Origin: Phoronis australis
Lineage: Eukaryota; Phoronida; Phoronidae
Length of the DNA: 64,000 nucleotides
Direction of reading: 5' to 3'
Assembly (NCBI GenBank): GCA_002633005.1
Contig: NMRA01000004.1
Span: 2,275,935-2,339,934, forward strand
In this document: in pieces, positions 20,407-33,200 of the stretch
Layout: every line of letters starts with the position of its first letter
How positions within the stretch are numbered: position 1 is the first letter of the stretch
The notes under the pieces: generated by a model
The model's input: only the letters and a program-made list of their open reading frames with translations
Databases searched by the model: none
Told to the model about the DNA's origin: nothing
Position numbers and translations under genes: made by a program

Positions 20407-23400
20407 CTACCTATGACAACTCCAAAGGAAATGGGTGAATTTTGGTCTGTGGTGGTATAGTCGAGTTCATGCCAGTTTGTTTTTTCTGGCAAGCAACGAC
20501 CTTCTCCAGAGTTACCCGTAAAGTCGACAATTCCCCATTTTGATTGTGCACGAAGAAAATGGATAAATGATTCATGTACAATGTACATAATCATACCGCT
20601 TACAGACCTTGATACACCAAGACTATGGTAGGGAGGTTCTTTTACCCCACGTGGTCTTTTAGTAAGTCAAAGGAATTGCGGCGACAGCACGTTACGCCTC
20701 AGCCATTCAGCTAGCCAAGCCTATGTCATAGAGGCGTGCCCGAGTTGAGTGAGCGTGTGAATCTTTGTTACAATGTAGAGCGCCTATAATTGTTTTCACA
20801 AGTTTATATTTAATGCATTGGAAACCAAAATGGCAATGCGCTGTCTGCACGTGATCAGTGTGAGTGGGATGTAATTTGTAAACACAACCTACAAGTCATG
20901 CGTCCCTTTACTTTATAACTTCAAATGTAATCACCCAGCGCGTGGATATCAAATTAATCATAATGATCTTCTCATGGTGTTCTTGAAGCCATTTTTTGAA
21001 ATTTGAAATGCCCCCTGTGTAAAAGTCCCTGTCATTTAGACAAAATTGATTTAATGTCAAAGATCTGCAGACGAGTAAACTAGTAGAACATGGCAATGTA
21101 GATTAGGATATTACAGTATATGCTCGAGATTGAAGTTGTTATACACATGTATGTATGTATATTACATGTTTTTTAGAAAGGCAAAACATAATTGAAGCCA
21201 TAAAGACTCAATTTTCATCTTGATGTCCGCCTACAGGTACAGGCCCGCATTTGACTGTGAATCGGAAGTGATACTATATACAGGAAGCGACCAAAATAAT
21301 CCGAATCATACGTTAAAATAAGCGAAAACACGTGTGAAACATTTATTTTAAACTTTACGAATTGTGTCTGTATTGCTATCGTTACAACATTTGCAGTTGC
21401 CAAAATCTCGCTTCTATAGCAGAAGTGTATCAACAACGAATCGCGTGTTACAGTTACAGACTCGCTGTTCCATATACATGCAATAGTCTCCGTAATAACG
21501 ATTGCGATGCTTGCCTGCCTAATCCATTTTGTTGTCAGAAAAGAGAATGGAACAAAAAGGTACATGTATTACCTGTTACAGGACGTTGTTGGTTTCTTAA
21601 GCCTAAAAAGCGTTTTATCATGTTTTCGCACCTTGTATTTAACGAAATGCAATTTTTCAATGATTGGGATTTCAACGACGGTGACACCATATTAGTGTAA
21701 GAGTACATGTACTATAAAGCAAAGCCATACACATAAACGATCGAACTTGGAAGGATTTACCCCGAGAACATTAATTACCGTAACATCTTTAATTTGAGTG
21801 CAATCAGATGAACCTAATTTGGTCACTATTAATCGATCCGTGTCGTTTGTGGGAAAAGCGCCGCCAATTCACGTATTGTATTCGCTGCCTATCAAGGCCA
21901 CATTTTGTTTTTGAGTAAATTGTCTGCATGAAAAAACTTACAGTCATATTCCATTTGCAGCGTTGTGGTGAAATGATACACACGTGGGGTAAGGCCTGTC
22001 CATTCCCCTGCCGGAAATCGTCTGAATATACAATGTATGGTTGTCACCGCTTCAGATTTGACCAGCTTTAATAGTATCCACAAGTGAGTTTAAAGATTAT
22101 GACCATACCTTCTTAGGGTCTGGGGAGCAGGGGATCACTGTTAGCAACAACACTGCATGGACTCTTAGCGCGTTATACTATGTTGCCTTGTACATCAAAT
22201 AGCCCAACTGGAGCCGGATTCTTTTGCTTGAAGATGCCTCATACGGGAGCGTCTAATGCATGGTTCTCAAGCATGCACTGTACATTTTCCGCTTCCGAAA
22301 AGGTTTATAAACTCTGCATTGGGTTTGTAATTATTTCATGGCAACATGGCTAGTTTGAATGCATGCCGAGAAATGTGCAGTGCTGCTGCTCGTACGAAAG
22401 CCCGTTGTCTTGTGTACAGGTGGGCTTTTTCGTGAGGTTACTAGTGACGGGAGCTTTGACGCTTGTCCGCGTCGTCACTCGTTATCCCTTGCATCTCCTT
22501 TTTGTCGCTAGTTATCACGGAGTTTCCGCCATCTCCCATGAAGAAGGACATGGATTTCAGTTGCCAGACAAGCGTTCTCTCCAATTTATGTATAGCCTAC
22601 CGAAAATAATATTTGCATGATCTGTTGCTGCCGACGTTGCCTTATACAAATCCCAATGGACATTTCATTAACAGTCCTGTCATCGCTCTCAACATCTCTT
22701 TCACGTTTAATTAAATGCCATTTCTAGCAGTCACTTTAACTGACATATGCATTGCTTGCTCGTATCCTTTGACCCGTCATCTTTTGGAGAATGGGAGTCC
22801 TTGTGTGACAAGTTCAGACAAAATTAACCCGAGAACATGCCATTCAAGGAAATTAATTGTCTACCATACATACTGTAACAGAGCGGTACTTTCTTGGGTG
22901 TATTGAACAAAACAACCTTTGGAAACTCCGTTAATTGACACATTCTGTTTCGCTCATCAATTCAACAAATTCTCTTAAAACAACTTAACATTATAATGAG
23001 AGATAAAGTAAAGTTTTGTGTGAATTGATCAAGATATACCATCAGCCATTAGGGACGATGGAAAATGAATTAAAGTTTATTGAAGATGACTGGATCAGCG
23101 TCGGGCGGATATAAAATTGTAGTTAAAAATCTTATGTTTAGATCTCCGCTGTTCCCTTAAAGGGATGGTAGACTGGTTGATTTACAATTTAGAAACGACT
23201 TTTGCTTTGTTATATTTGTGCACATGTACATATATTCGGATTATTAAGTAACGACTCGCCGTAACTTAAGGTGGCTTCGAGTCGACCCTAGTCTCCTTAG
23301 CCATTGATGAAGTACTACAACACATTTAATAATTTCAAGACGCTGAAGTGCCTCCTAGTGGTTATTTATGTAACTGAATGTCATCGACATGACTGAATTT

Positions 23401-23457
23401 ACTGAAAGAGGGTTCAGTGAAGAAATAAGCGAAACACAATTACGACAGAGACATTTT
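20407..23457. other. Intergenic region between convergent genes
   Basis: This holds the 3' side of the plus-strand receptor and the far 3' side of the minus-strand IgGFc-like gene. Apart from one weak candidate 5' exon at 22,346-22,419, I see no supportable coding sequence. Confidence 0.6.
22346..22419 (+). CDS. Candidate 5' coding exon (orphan)
   Basis: ATG in a favourable context (CAACATGG) opens MASLNACREMCSAAARTKAR and runs to a donor-like CAG|GTGGGC in phase 2. The Arg/Ala/Ser-rich start resembles a mitochondrial presequence. No matching downstream exon was found, so this is weak. Confidence 0.2.
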
Positions 23458-23463
23458 TTTATT
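23458..23463 (-). promoter_or_regulatory. Polyadenylation signal (AATAAA, minus strand)
   Basis: TTTATT on the plus strand reads AATAAA on the minus strand, about 0.94 kb beyond the stop codon of the IgGFc-like membrane protein. Other AATAAA-like sites occur nearby, so use of this one is uncertain. Confidence 0.35.
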
Positions 23464-24399
23464 CCTGTGTTGGTTTAAACACAAGCGGCAGTACCAAATA
23501 CAAGTGGGTCTATGCTTCAAAATTGTCAGATATAGCTTAGTCAGAGCGATCAAAAATGAATAACACTGGGTTTTAGCCTTCCAAAATAACATTAAGAATT
23601 TACAAACATATTTAAGCTTGGTTGTAGTTCAATAATCTTTATGCATAAATTTGCATGAGCACGAGGTCATCATACGTTGTTTTCAACTGGAAGCCATTCC
23701 ATTTCACTACCAACATACATGCGTGTGATTTCCAAGCAAAGATACATATAGTAGTGGTCATGAAAGGGATAAAACACTCTGAGAAACTTAAAAATTAAAT
23801 TTGCCCTTCTTTTACCAATGCCAGCTAATGAGTGAAGATTTAAAAATCGGCATTTTTACAGTAATGGCTCACTCTGTTTTTATGAGTCATTCTTTACTTG
23901 TCTTATTTCACCAGTCGAACTTGCCACTGTGTTAAAAGGAAAGTCCCAGATAATAGTCACATGGCGCTCAATACATGTATACCTTTAAGCAATACGTTAG
24001 ACGCGCAATGGATTTAAAAAAAAAAACTTGGAAAGCCAAGCTGTATGCGTCCAAATTCCATAAGGTAAAAAAGTATGAATAGGTTCGTGCACCTATTTCC
24101 TTTCGCCATAAATCTTGGTTAGTTTAGCCAACCGTTTTGAGTGTAGGCCGATAGGGGCATGACACGGAAGTAGTTAAAACATTCGACGGCGATCTAAAAT
24201 CGCAATAAAACAGACCACAGGCAGAAGGAAACCATGTGACAACTTTTGCTACGTCTCATAACTTAAATGTTTCTGACGTACATAACTTTACCTTCGGTTG
24301 TGATAAAACTCTTGAGAACGCTGTGAGAACCGTATCACTTGAAAACAATACGATAAAGCGGAAGTGACGCGTTGGAGTACGTGTACATGCGCAGCGCAG

Positions 24400-25565
24400 T
24401 TACTCAGTATAAGGCGTCACCTTAGAGTTCCTTTGATCGCCCCCTCGTCTGCAAAACAGTTCGGCTACAATAAAGCCGATAATGCACACCACCACCAAAA
24501 AAACAGCAGACGATATCGAAATAACGATGGCCATAACCGCAGGGCTTATTGCTTCGCCGTCACCGTTAGGAGTATTGGGTGTCGTTTTGTTCAACATGGT
24601 ATTCGGATTGTTTTGGAATACAAACAATGGCAGCTGATGATCATTTGTCGCTGACTGTGTAGTGACAGCGGGAGATCGAATGAAGACGCAGGTCGTCTTT
24701 GTTATTCCTGGTAAGAACTTCCCGAAGGTGTTAAGTAATGCGAACTTGGCTGTGTCGCTTGAAATACGATGACTCCCATAAGGCACCGCGATCTTCAAAA
24801 CAACATACCACGTTCCTGAAAGTGTCACAGACGACTCAAGGTGGAAATTTTGTATTCGGTTGCCGTTTAAAAACAACGATTTGTTGGCGTGTTTCCTAAC
24901 AATAACGAGCACTGTTCTTCCTGTCTCCTTCGTGATAAAAGAGTAACAATTTCCGTACTGGTCGATGTCGGGAATTATTTCGTTTACCATGAGATCGACA
25001 CTAGTTATGCTTGAAGGTTGTGAAGACACTATGCTCACGAGAGTGTTTGGTGTTGTGTTAAGATGCGCACGTTCATACTGCTGTAGCACAGCAACGGATG
25101 CATTACTTAATGAAGAAGACGTATGCACCGTGTTGTTCGATGAATTGGCGTTCAGAATAACGTGTAACGTGTTTGTTACGCTAAATAATAAAAACTGTCT
25201 CCCCCACGAGCTTACAGGTGGTCTTATTGAGAGGTAATTTTGAAAAACAGACGTCACTAAAGCTGGCTTTTCCGAAAGGACAGAATAGCAGGGATATCTC
25301 TCAGAAGTATTCCCACGTTGGTGTAGTTCGATGACAGCATACTGTTCCTTAACGACATCACTTAGGTTGGTGAAAGTCGTCTCGAACGAATTACCATCGA
25401 CTTTCGTTATAATGAGTTCTTTTGAAGCACCATCATCTGATGAACAAATTACACTTTCGTTGCCCCACGATGTTACCGGAAGTAATGATGTCATGAAGTA
25501 AGTATGATTTGTTGTCGGTATCTTGATGGAGGTCAAAATTGAGTCGGACGAGTTGATAATGTAGC
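24400..25565 (-). CDS. IgGFc-like gene, last exon (ectodomain, TM helix, tail)
   Basis: A terminal exon of 1,166 nt encoding 388 residues with many N-x-S/T sites. It has two SWG motifs, a Thr/Ser/Asn-rich juxtamembrane stalk (NKTTPNTPNGDG), a single transmembrane helix and a short tail with CRRGGDQRN. An ATG at 25623 lies upstream of the acceptor and is not the likely start. Confidence 0.75.
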
Positions 25566-27425
25566 CTGGAAAAAGAACTGAGCTTATATAGCATATATAC
25601 ACGCCCAAACTAGTAAATTGCATTTTAGTTTGCTAGGGTACATGGTAAGAACATTATCTGGAACCAACTGTGCTTCTCCGAATTCGTCTGTGATACCTAA
25701 TGTCTTTGTAACCGACAACGTAACCGGACACTTACACGCTTTAATGTCTGAACGTGTGTCTAACTGAATGACAAGTTTTCTTGAACAACTTTTACTTCCT
25801 CTCAAATTTTCGTATATCGTTTATTAAAACTGAGTTGTTCTTTGGACACAAACGTTCGAAGTTCTAAAGTGAAGATGGAAAATCTGGAAGATATAGAATT
25901 TTCAAAAACAAACTAGACGGACGTCTACCGAACTCTGTCAGGATACTGTCAAACTTGGACGAACTTCTTGGCAGAATTCGGTTTCGCATTTTAGTTGAAA
26001 ATTGGCTGTGAAATCCCATTCTGTTAAGCGTTTGGTAGAGTTGGTGTAACCTTATTGCTTCTTTTCTTTACTTGTTAATTTGTGAATGAGCTTGCAAGAC
26101 AAGTTGTTGCGATTTCGTGAAAGTGCGTGCACCAACACCTTGCAAGAATTGGATGAGATTGTGTAAGACTTGAATCGGGTTCTAGTAGACAAGACTGAGA
26201 TACATTGTCATCGTCTTATGCTTAGAACGTTTGTCGAATTTTGACGCTGTCTAGTTTATTTTTAAAGCTACTGCTGTTGCGTTTAAAGTGACATTATGGC
26301 AAAAAAAAAATGATTTTCCGAGAACAGCTGATTCGATCCGAGGATCGCAAACAAATGTTCTGCTGATTGAGATGCATTGTAACTCTCACTCGATAAATGA
26401 CATAGAAAGTTAAACCGTATTAACTGGTAAAGTCACAAGCTGTGATCCCATAGAATGTCTGACAGTCAACGGCGATAATATGTCGTTTTGTACTAAAATT
26501 CCTTATTGTTATAAAACCTGTCAAAGCTAACGACTTCAATGCGTTTAGACCTTCCAACAGAGCACCACAATTCGTTTTAAGTCGTAAAACGATAATTCCT
26601 CTTTAAAAACAGTAAGTCAAGTATTTTTGTTCATGATTTCCAATATTAGTGTTCATGGACCCTGGTTATAGCGGCGTTGTTTTTCGGAAACATTTCATAA
26701 ATTTCGATATGAACTTGTTGGCCACGTTATAGTACAGACTACACACGTTCTGCAATTAGTCGTGCTAGTTTATCTGGGCTGTTGACGAGAGAACTGTTAT
26801 TACTAGACTGTCAACCACTTGAGACACTTGATTGGTCAGCCATCGAGAACCAATCAAATGGCCTTGGCGCTTGAACCGCAGAAGTCAATTAAATGTACCC
26901 AGTGCTCATCGAGTCAAATACATGTACATGTACAGCCTCTAAACCTCTTCTCCTGCAGTGAAATCGCAGCCCCTTGATTTGTCAACCAATACAGAAACCG
27001 GAATATGGCGAAAAAAGGGTTTGCCTGTGTGTCTTTAACCCACGTTTCAAAGCAATCAGTATAGCCTGAAACCACTTGGAAAAAAGTAGATAAATCAGTG
27101 TCCGTAACTGGATTTTGAGGCAGAACACGACTATCAACTGAAATATTTCGGTACCGCCGTGAAAGCGTTTGAGCCATTTCCGAGATTGTCTTTTCAAAAA
27201 CAAAATTACCTTTTCTAGACAGAAGTTTACCAACGATCTGGCTGTAGTTAAGCTTCACTGCGTTCCTAATTGTTCTATTCAACGTCACTGCTCGTGTTTG
27301 CGCATCGATGACACGCACTTCCACCGGAGCTTTTCCAACAGGTGTCACTGTTAAACACATCGTCTGGATCCACGTGATGTTTGGAAAACTGACAGCGAAT
27401 GTTGTCCCGGTGTAGATATCAGAAG
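24400..27425 (-). CDS. IgGFc-binding-like single-pass membrane protein (3' two exons)
   Basis: The final two exons (27425-27210 and 25565-24400, minus strand) join in phase 1 across an intron with donor AAAAG|GTAATT and acceptor TTTTTCCAG. Exon A begins TGTTFAVSFPNITW and contains a V-x-V...V-x-LNRT strand pattern. The junction reads LLSRKG-YIINSSDSI, then LLPVTSWGNE and later RPPVSSWGRQFLLF. These match the layout I recall for the IgGFc-binding protein N-terminal domain (GTEF...; kG-I-x-SS-x-PI; LP-x-SSWG-x-x-F repeats). A helix of about 25 residues beginning AVMAIVISISSAVFLVVV precedes a basic tail ending TPYTE. At least a signal-peptide exon is missing upstream. Such proteins bind glycoproteins or mucus components in some animals; the ligand here is unknown. 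The family call should be tested with a profile search. Confidence 0.65.
27210..27425 (-). CDS. IgGFc-like gene, exon A (ectodomain start)
   Basis: A 216-nt phase 1-1 exon on the minus strand, bounded by TTCTTCTCACAG and G|GTAATT. It encodes 72 residues with one cysteine and sequons at NIT, NRT and NYS. The frame stays open on both sides by chance, so an unspliced reading would extend into intron. Confidence 0.7.
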
Positions 27426-27580
27426 CTGTGAGAAGAAAATAATCACGTCTACACGTATATTTGTAATGTTGCCGCCACGTTGCCCCTGGATAGGTGTACA
27501 TGTACGCTGTTTGTTTCGGTGCGATAATAGATTGAACACTGATTTTTCCAGTTAATCTCGACCTGTGTTCACAAGTTTAT

Positions 27581-27722
27581 CAAATAAACAGAAAAATCAG
27601 GAACCCCATCTGGGAATCGAACCAAAAGTCTGTAAATGTCCGGTATAGTCATCTTACCATTGAGCTACTGAGGATGAGATATCTGTGCAATTACTGTTTG
27701 CAGCCAACTGTTATGTCATCCG
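27581..27722 (-). repeat. tRNA-derived SINE copy 1
   Basis: On the minus strand there is a tRNA-like head: CCTCAGTAGCTCAATGGTAAG (A box region), then TTTTGGTTCGATTCCCAGA (B box). The tail, including CAGTTGGCTGCAAACAGTAAT, matches copy 2, about 265 bp away. The tRNA part is at 27,601-27,673. Confidence 0.75.
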
Positions 27723-27846
27723 TCTCATGAGCGGAATTCCGTCTTTTTCACACGAGATTTTAACAATTACATAATCAGCAATTAGTCAGTATGTGTTAAT
27801 TAGGTGCTAGTATAAACGTTGATGGTGGTCAGTAGAGAAGAAAATT

Positions 27847-27985
27847 GAATAAACACAGATAAACCAGGAACTCTATCTGCGAATCGAACCACAGGCCTAT
27901 AGATTGCCGTTCTAGTGTTTTTACCACTGAGCTACTGAGGATGCGTTGTGCATTACTGTTTGCCGCCAACTGTTACGTCACCCAT
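27847..27985 (-). repeat. tRNA-derived SINE copy 2
   Basis: On the minus strand: CTCAGTAGCTCAGTGGTAAA and GTGGTTCGATTCGCAGA form the A and B boxes (tRNA part about 27,867-27,940). The flanks are shared with copy 1 in the same orientation, so either two insertions or a local duplication occurred. Confidence 0.75.
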
Positions 27986-28252
27986 TGGCTTTTTCTTTTA
28001 ACGTAAACAAGGATCTAAAATGTTTCAGACTATGTATGGTTCTTTTTTCTAATTACTTATATGATGGAAAAAGTTACTACGATGTCCTTTAATTTTCTTT
28101 GGTGAACAAATTACGTAATCCCTGCCCTGACCTCATTGGTTGCATCAACCAAGTGACATCCGTTAGTACACAAACAGAACACCATAATCAATCCTGTACG
28201 TAGAACTAAAACTAATGCTATCCTACTCCTGACAATCATTACCTGAACTTAC

Positions 28253-28293
28253 TGCACCCAGGTGTATGGAATGTAGAATGATCATGAAGGCTC
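28253..28293 (-). CDS. Possible small upstream exon of the IgGFc-like gene
   Basis: A 41-nt segment on the minus strand between ATTTTGCAG and a strong GTAAGT donor leaves in phase 1, which fits exon A. It would read SLHDHSTFHTPGC. It also contains an ATG in another frame. The upstream phase-2 exon it would need was not found, so this is tentative. Confidence 0.25.
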
Positions 28294-30009
28294 CTGCAAA
28301 ATACAATTTAATACAACATTACAAGTCCGAGTTTACAGAATACAGCTTGGGATCGTTTTTTATACTGGTCACTGGGGGGTGATCACTTTTTTGTGAACCG
28401 TGACACAGAAACTTTACCTTGGCATGAACGTGAAATGGTGTTTCACAAACTCGTGAAGAGTTGTTTGAACCTCATTGAGAACGTGAGTTTCCTACAGGTG
28501 TATATCTTACCGTGTGCCGCCCTGAACTGCATTTGAACTGCTACGAGTGAACTGTGACTCGACCCCCGATAATCATCCACCTCATCGTTACGCTAACGTC
28601 AACTGACAAGTGTTAATCATAGTTACAGCAAGGGTAAAACAACGTGGTAATTACTAATTGTCGAGAAAATGAAAGCCTGATGAACTTACACAGACCAACA
28701 AAGCCTTTTTGATTAGTCCATCTGTTTTCAAACAAACTGAACAAATGCACGCTGATCTAACTGAAGCAAACAAACACACCCGCCAAATGACACAGGATTT
28801 CCCCTGTGTAGAAACGTTGACATGCAAAAAGTAAACAAGCTAATTAAGGGCCGCATTTGTTTTTGAACGAATTCTTCATTGTGCATATATACACTGTAGA
28901 CACTGATTTAGAATCAGAAATTGAGGAAGTCGGGCTTTTCCACGTTTCTCTGCTTCAGTTGATCTGCCACGCACGACATGATACTTTTATGCGCTTTAAC
29001 GACGTGAAATGAATGAGCATGCGCAGCGGTTTCCACTTCCGTGAATCCAATTCATCACTGGATTAGTGTGCTTGCCGTGGTGATAAGGACAGTTTTAACT
29101 TTAAAAGAACAAAATGAATATCACGACTTCAGACGCCATTCGAATGTTCTCTGTGAAATCAGGACACGGTTTTTAAAATGATGAGTTTGGACAGTGTAAA
29201 ATTAAGCACAATCCGCTGTTTTGTGATTTTATTAAACGTCATCAGTTTTCAATGTAAATTGCCTAGCAGCTAAATTGAAATGGAATTGATCAATAGCTGA
29301 TATGGCAACGGTGTGTACTGCCGATTTACAGCAAATCTCTACTGACTCACGAAACGCCGTTAAAATGGTCAACAAAACATTGTGACGCCGATCTATATGT
29401 ACATGTAGTCCGTATTATTCTAAGCCAAAAAAGCTTCAATAGTCTCCAACTCTGCGAAGGTGTGAACATTTTTAGGACAAAAATTAGCGGGAGGTCAAGT
29501 GACTCAAGAGTTAAAAAATGTTGGATATTTTATAAAAGCACAAACGACTACACATGTTTTGCCAATGGTTTGATCACCGTGGTGAGAGCTAGATATACTC
29601 CTGTAACAAATAAAGCAGCCTGCTACAGAAACGGAAAACTTACCTTGGGGGACAACTGTCATTTTTTCTTAATGCAATGCTGAGACACCGTCCGCGCGGC
29701 TACATACTGAAAGACAAAAGTCTGTATGTACATTGCGAATCTATTTCTTGGGGCTGCTGACGTCAGAGTTATGCCCTTTGAATATTGCAAGAATTTCAAG
29801 CAAACATCGTCAGATTCATTATTTTTGAAACACAGACAAAATATAAAGTCTTTCATCAAAATACAGTTTTCAAAGTATCTGTCACTGATAATAAATATAC
29901 ATTTATGCATGCATTGACATGGCTATTGATTTGTTTATATCAACATTCAAAATTCATACTTTCCCTGTAAGGGAAAATATACTACAGTTATGTCTTTCTA
30001 AATAAGAGG

Positions 30010-30225
30010 ACGTGCTTCACCTTGTTGGAGAAAAATCGACGAAGTGACGAACAGTTTACAGGGATGAGGTAGTTTTCTGGAAATTTGAGACTCCAAAGGA
30101 AAATGCTTTGACATCAACAGAAGTTCAAAATTTTCAAAAAAAGTTAAAGAAAATGTCTAATGAATGGTTTACGACTGTTTCAGTGGCAGAGAATCACTTT
30201 GAATAACGCGATATAGTCTGTTTTT
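30010..30225 (-). repeat. Dispersed repeat family R, copy 2 (inverted, partial)
   Basis: Its reverse complement carries TGATTCTCTGCCACTGAAAC, CTTCTGTTGATGTCAAAGCA, CTTCGTCGATTTTTCTCC and GCACGTCCTCTTATTT in the same order as copies 1 and 3. Confidence 0.75.
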
Positions 30226-33200
30226 CACGTTCTTTGCCACTTTAAGTATTCAGTAACAACAAATTGGAAAGAGTCGACACATTGACAAAGTTTTGACGCA
30301 TGGAAGTGTGGCCCAATTGTCCACTTTGTTACTACAAGATTATTTATTAAGTATGGGGAACTTGCGCGGTTGAAATGTTTAAAAGCTCTTGCGTCTGGAT
30401 GTTGATTTGACTTCTGCCTAAATTTCCCAGTGACAGTAACTAGCTAGTCACGAGTATTCTCTCACTACCAACAGGTGGAGCAGTATGTGAATACTGTATA
30501 TCCTCTTAGCAACTAAGCCGGCTTTTATCCAATCATTAGCGCATTAAATTTGATTTCAGATCGACAACACTGTTGGCTGCATTGGCATACCGACATGAGC
30601 ACCGACTGAAACAGTTCATACATCGTCCGATTTGACTGACACTAAAGCTCACGCTACCTTAGATAGTCGGTGGCGATTTACGCTCCAGTTTGAATCAATG
30701 TTACAGTGTACATGTAGGCCTACATGTACGTGTACCTGTTCAAGACAAGTGCTAAACAATAAGCTACCAATATTTTGGTTTAGCATCTACTAGTAGACCA
30801 GTCTAAACCGAAACCACTGTGTATTGTTCAATTTTTTACAATTACAAGGGAAACTTTTGCAGTCTATTTTTGTTACAACTAACGATTTTGGATGGTTTGC
30901 ATGATGGTTCCTTTCGTGGATATGTAGCAGCACAAAGAGATGAAACGGCGGCAAAATGTTTGCATCTAGATGTACAGTAGGTGGTTGAAACACAATACAT
31001 ATAAATGTACATGTGGGTGTAAGACGAGGAAGAACAATGTTAACAAACTCCTGCCATTCCTTAACCATGAAAGTAGCAAAGATCTGTCAACTTCCAAACC
31101 CTTTAAGTGTTAAAAACAAACATAATTGAATTCTGAAATATTATGCAGTGTGCAAAGTAATTGAAGGGATGACACAACAGTCCATACTGGAGCCACATTA
31201 TACAATTTGTCTTCATCTCGGTTTAGCGAACGACATGCACACTTACATGTACATCTTTCCTCGAATGGCATCCAGCATGGCTTCAAGCATACTAAAGGAA
31301 ATGAGTACATTATATGTCACCAGAATGCGTTAACACGTTATTAAGTTGGTCTTTCGATGTTTGTCTGAGTTGTTTTAACACAAAGCGTATCCGTTAAAGG
31401 TACAAGCGCAGTGATTACACCTCACAGGGATAAATTGCGTTAGTGCACTGCTGCACGCAAGATCTTGACGATGCCTTTCTGAGAATACTTTCCGTCCTTA
31501 CATTTCAATAGAAACCAAGTTATTTCTTCGAATTACTCTTACCAAAAGCTTTTAAGTGTCTTTAATAAGGCAGCCAATTGAATGTACCTTAACAGCCACT
31601 GATGTTAAATAGAGTGTTTGACGGTAAAGTAAGAAGATCAATTGGCAATTCCTATAAATACCACCTTAAGACTTGATCACCGAACCGAGTCGTTTTTTCC
31701 TTTTTAGTAATAAGTAAAAGTCGTGTGGCCACTAAAAATAATTGCTCATCGTAACAAAACAACTTGCGCAAGTAGCCACGAAAGCGGATATAAAACTTGT
31801 CGTAGCAAACTGGTAATCTCCTTCAAACAATTATGTCACCATATTGACCAGCACCAAATGTCAAGTTCTTGGTACCCATAGATTAAGTACAACACTCCGG
31901 TATACACGATTGACGAATTTCGTAACTGCATTCGGCACTCTTTGTTTACAAAGACAAACTTTTCAAGTAAAATTGTACATGTGCCACCTACCAACAATGT
32001 GATTGAATATTGTACATGTACTTTCGAGCACAATGTCCTGCTTGATTAAGCCAAAGATTTCAAGTTCTAGCATTACTCGTATAGAGATCAGCTGGGAGAC
32101 GCAAGATAGCTGGTTGCTGCTCACGTTAAGAATTCTTGAACGAGCATAAATGGTGACGGACAAGCATTGTAATCTATAGTTTGAAACAGGCAAGGACAAA
32201 GCTCTAGTAAAATTCATGAAACGGAATCCTGGTCATTGTTACAGTGTATGTTGGGTATAACTACTCAGAGTTTTAAGAATTTCCCATAACGAGATTAATA
32301 CAATAATTGCAAATACTCTTGAATATAACATTGTAAAAAAGTAATAAAAATCGTATTTGACGCCCAAATCGCATTCCTCGTCGTAATATTGGCATTTCAA
32401 TCAATTTTTTTGTGAAAGTTGTTAAAATTCAATTCACTTGTTTCGAAAATCGTTTCTGTACCTCATTTCAAGTCAAAGTTTTGTTAAAACCTCGCCCCTT
32501 TTTACATTTTCCCGTTTCCCTAGCAACGCGCGTGCCGCGTCTAGGCCTAAAAGTGTGGGTAGTTTTCTGATGAACTGCGTCAAGATGTATATCACGGTAT
32601 CTGCCAATAATTGTCATCTGAAACTTTTTTTTGTCTCGCCCAGATTAAGAGATTTTCCTGAATTTCTGCCTTTATTACCATTTTCACAAGTTTATCATCA
32701 GTCGATTTTCGTAAGTACGTGTACATCAGTGTTAATCGAAAGACAAAGAATTCTTGCAGGCTACCGGGTCAAAGAAAAAAATAGCATGTTGGGCCGTCAC
32801 ACGGCAACATTAGGTCCCACAGCGCATTTTGAGTTAACTGTAGGTTTTAAAAGCACATTTTATTTACGTTTTGACGACCAGTATTGCAACAACTAGGGTG
32901 GCTTTGAATTACAGCACTGGGAATTATCGTTGGAAAGTGTGTTTGGTGAGGTGGCTGAACGTGAGGTAAGGACTTACCGCTAACTGCAGATTTTACGCGA
33001 ACAGCAAGACAAGGCACACCCAAGGAACGTTGCGATCAGGCAATTGAACCAGTAAAAGAAATACATACATGTACTCAATACTAAGTCGAAATTTTATGTA
33101 GATATCTTTTTATGTGTAAATATGCTGTATGCATTCATAACAATACATTTCGTTTGATTCCATCGATGTTTTCCCCCATTTTGTTCGGGACGAAATGCAC

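Noticed and set aside
25584-25805. 73-codon minus-strand frame just upstream of the IgGFc-like last exon
   Set aside because: It reads fairly protein-like (CKCPVTLSVTKTLG), but its possible donors do not fit the phase-1 acceptor at 25565 and the intron left would be under 80 bp. It is kept only as a remote possibility of an alternative exon.
26914-27209. Continuation of the minus-strand frame beyond the exon A donor
   Set aside because: The AAAAG|GTAATT donor at 27209 joins in phase to a domain-consistent exon at 25565. The extension has no family-like pattern and is read as intron.
32438-32896. 152-codon open frame on the plus strand
   Set aside because: No recognisable domain, no flanking splice or start context, and an X-box-like word falls inside it. 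Length alone is not persuasive in AT-rich noncoding DNA.
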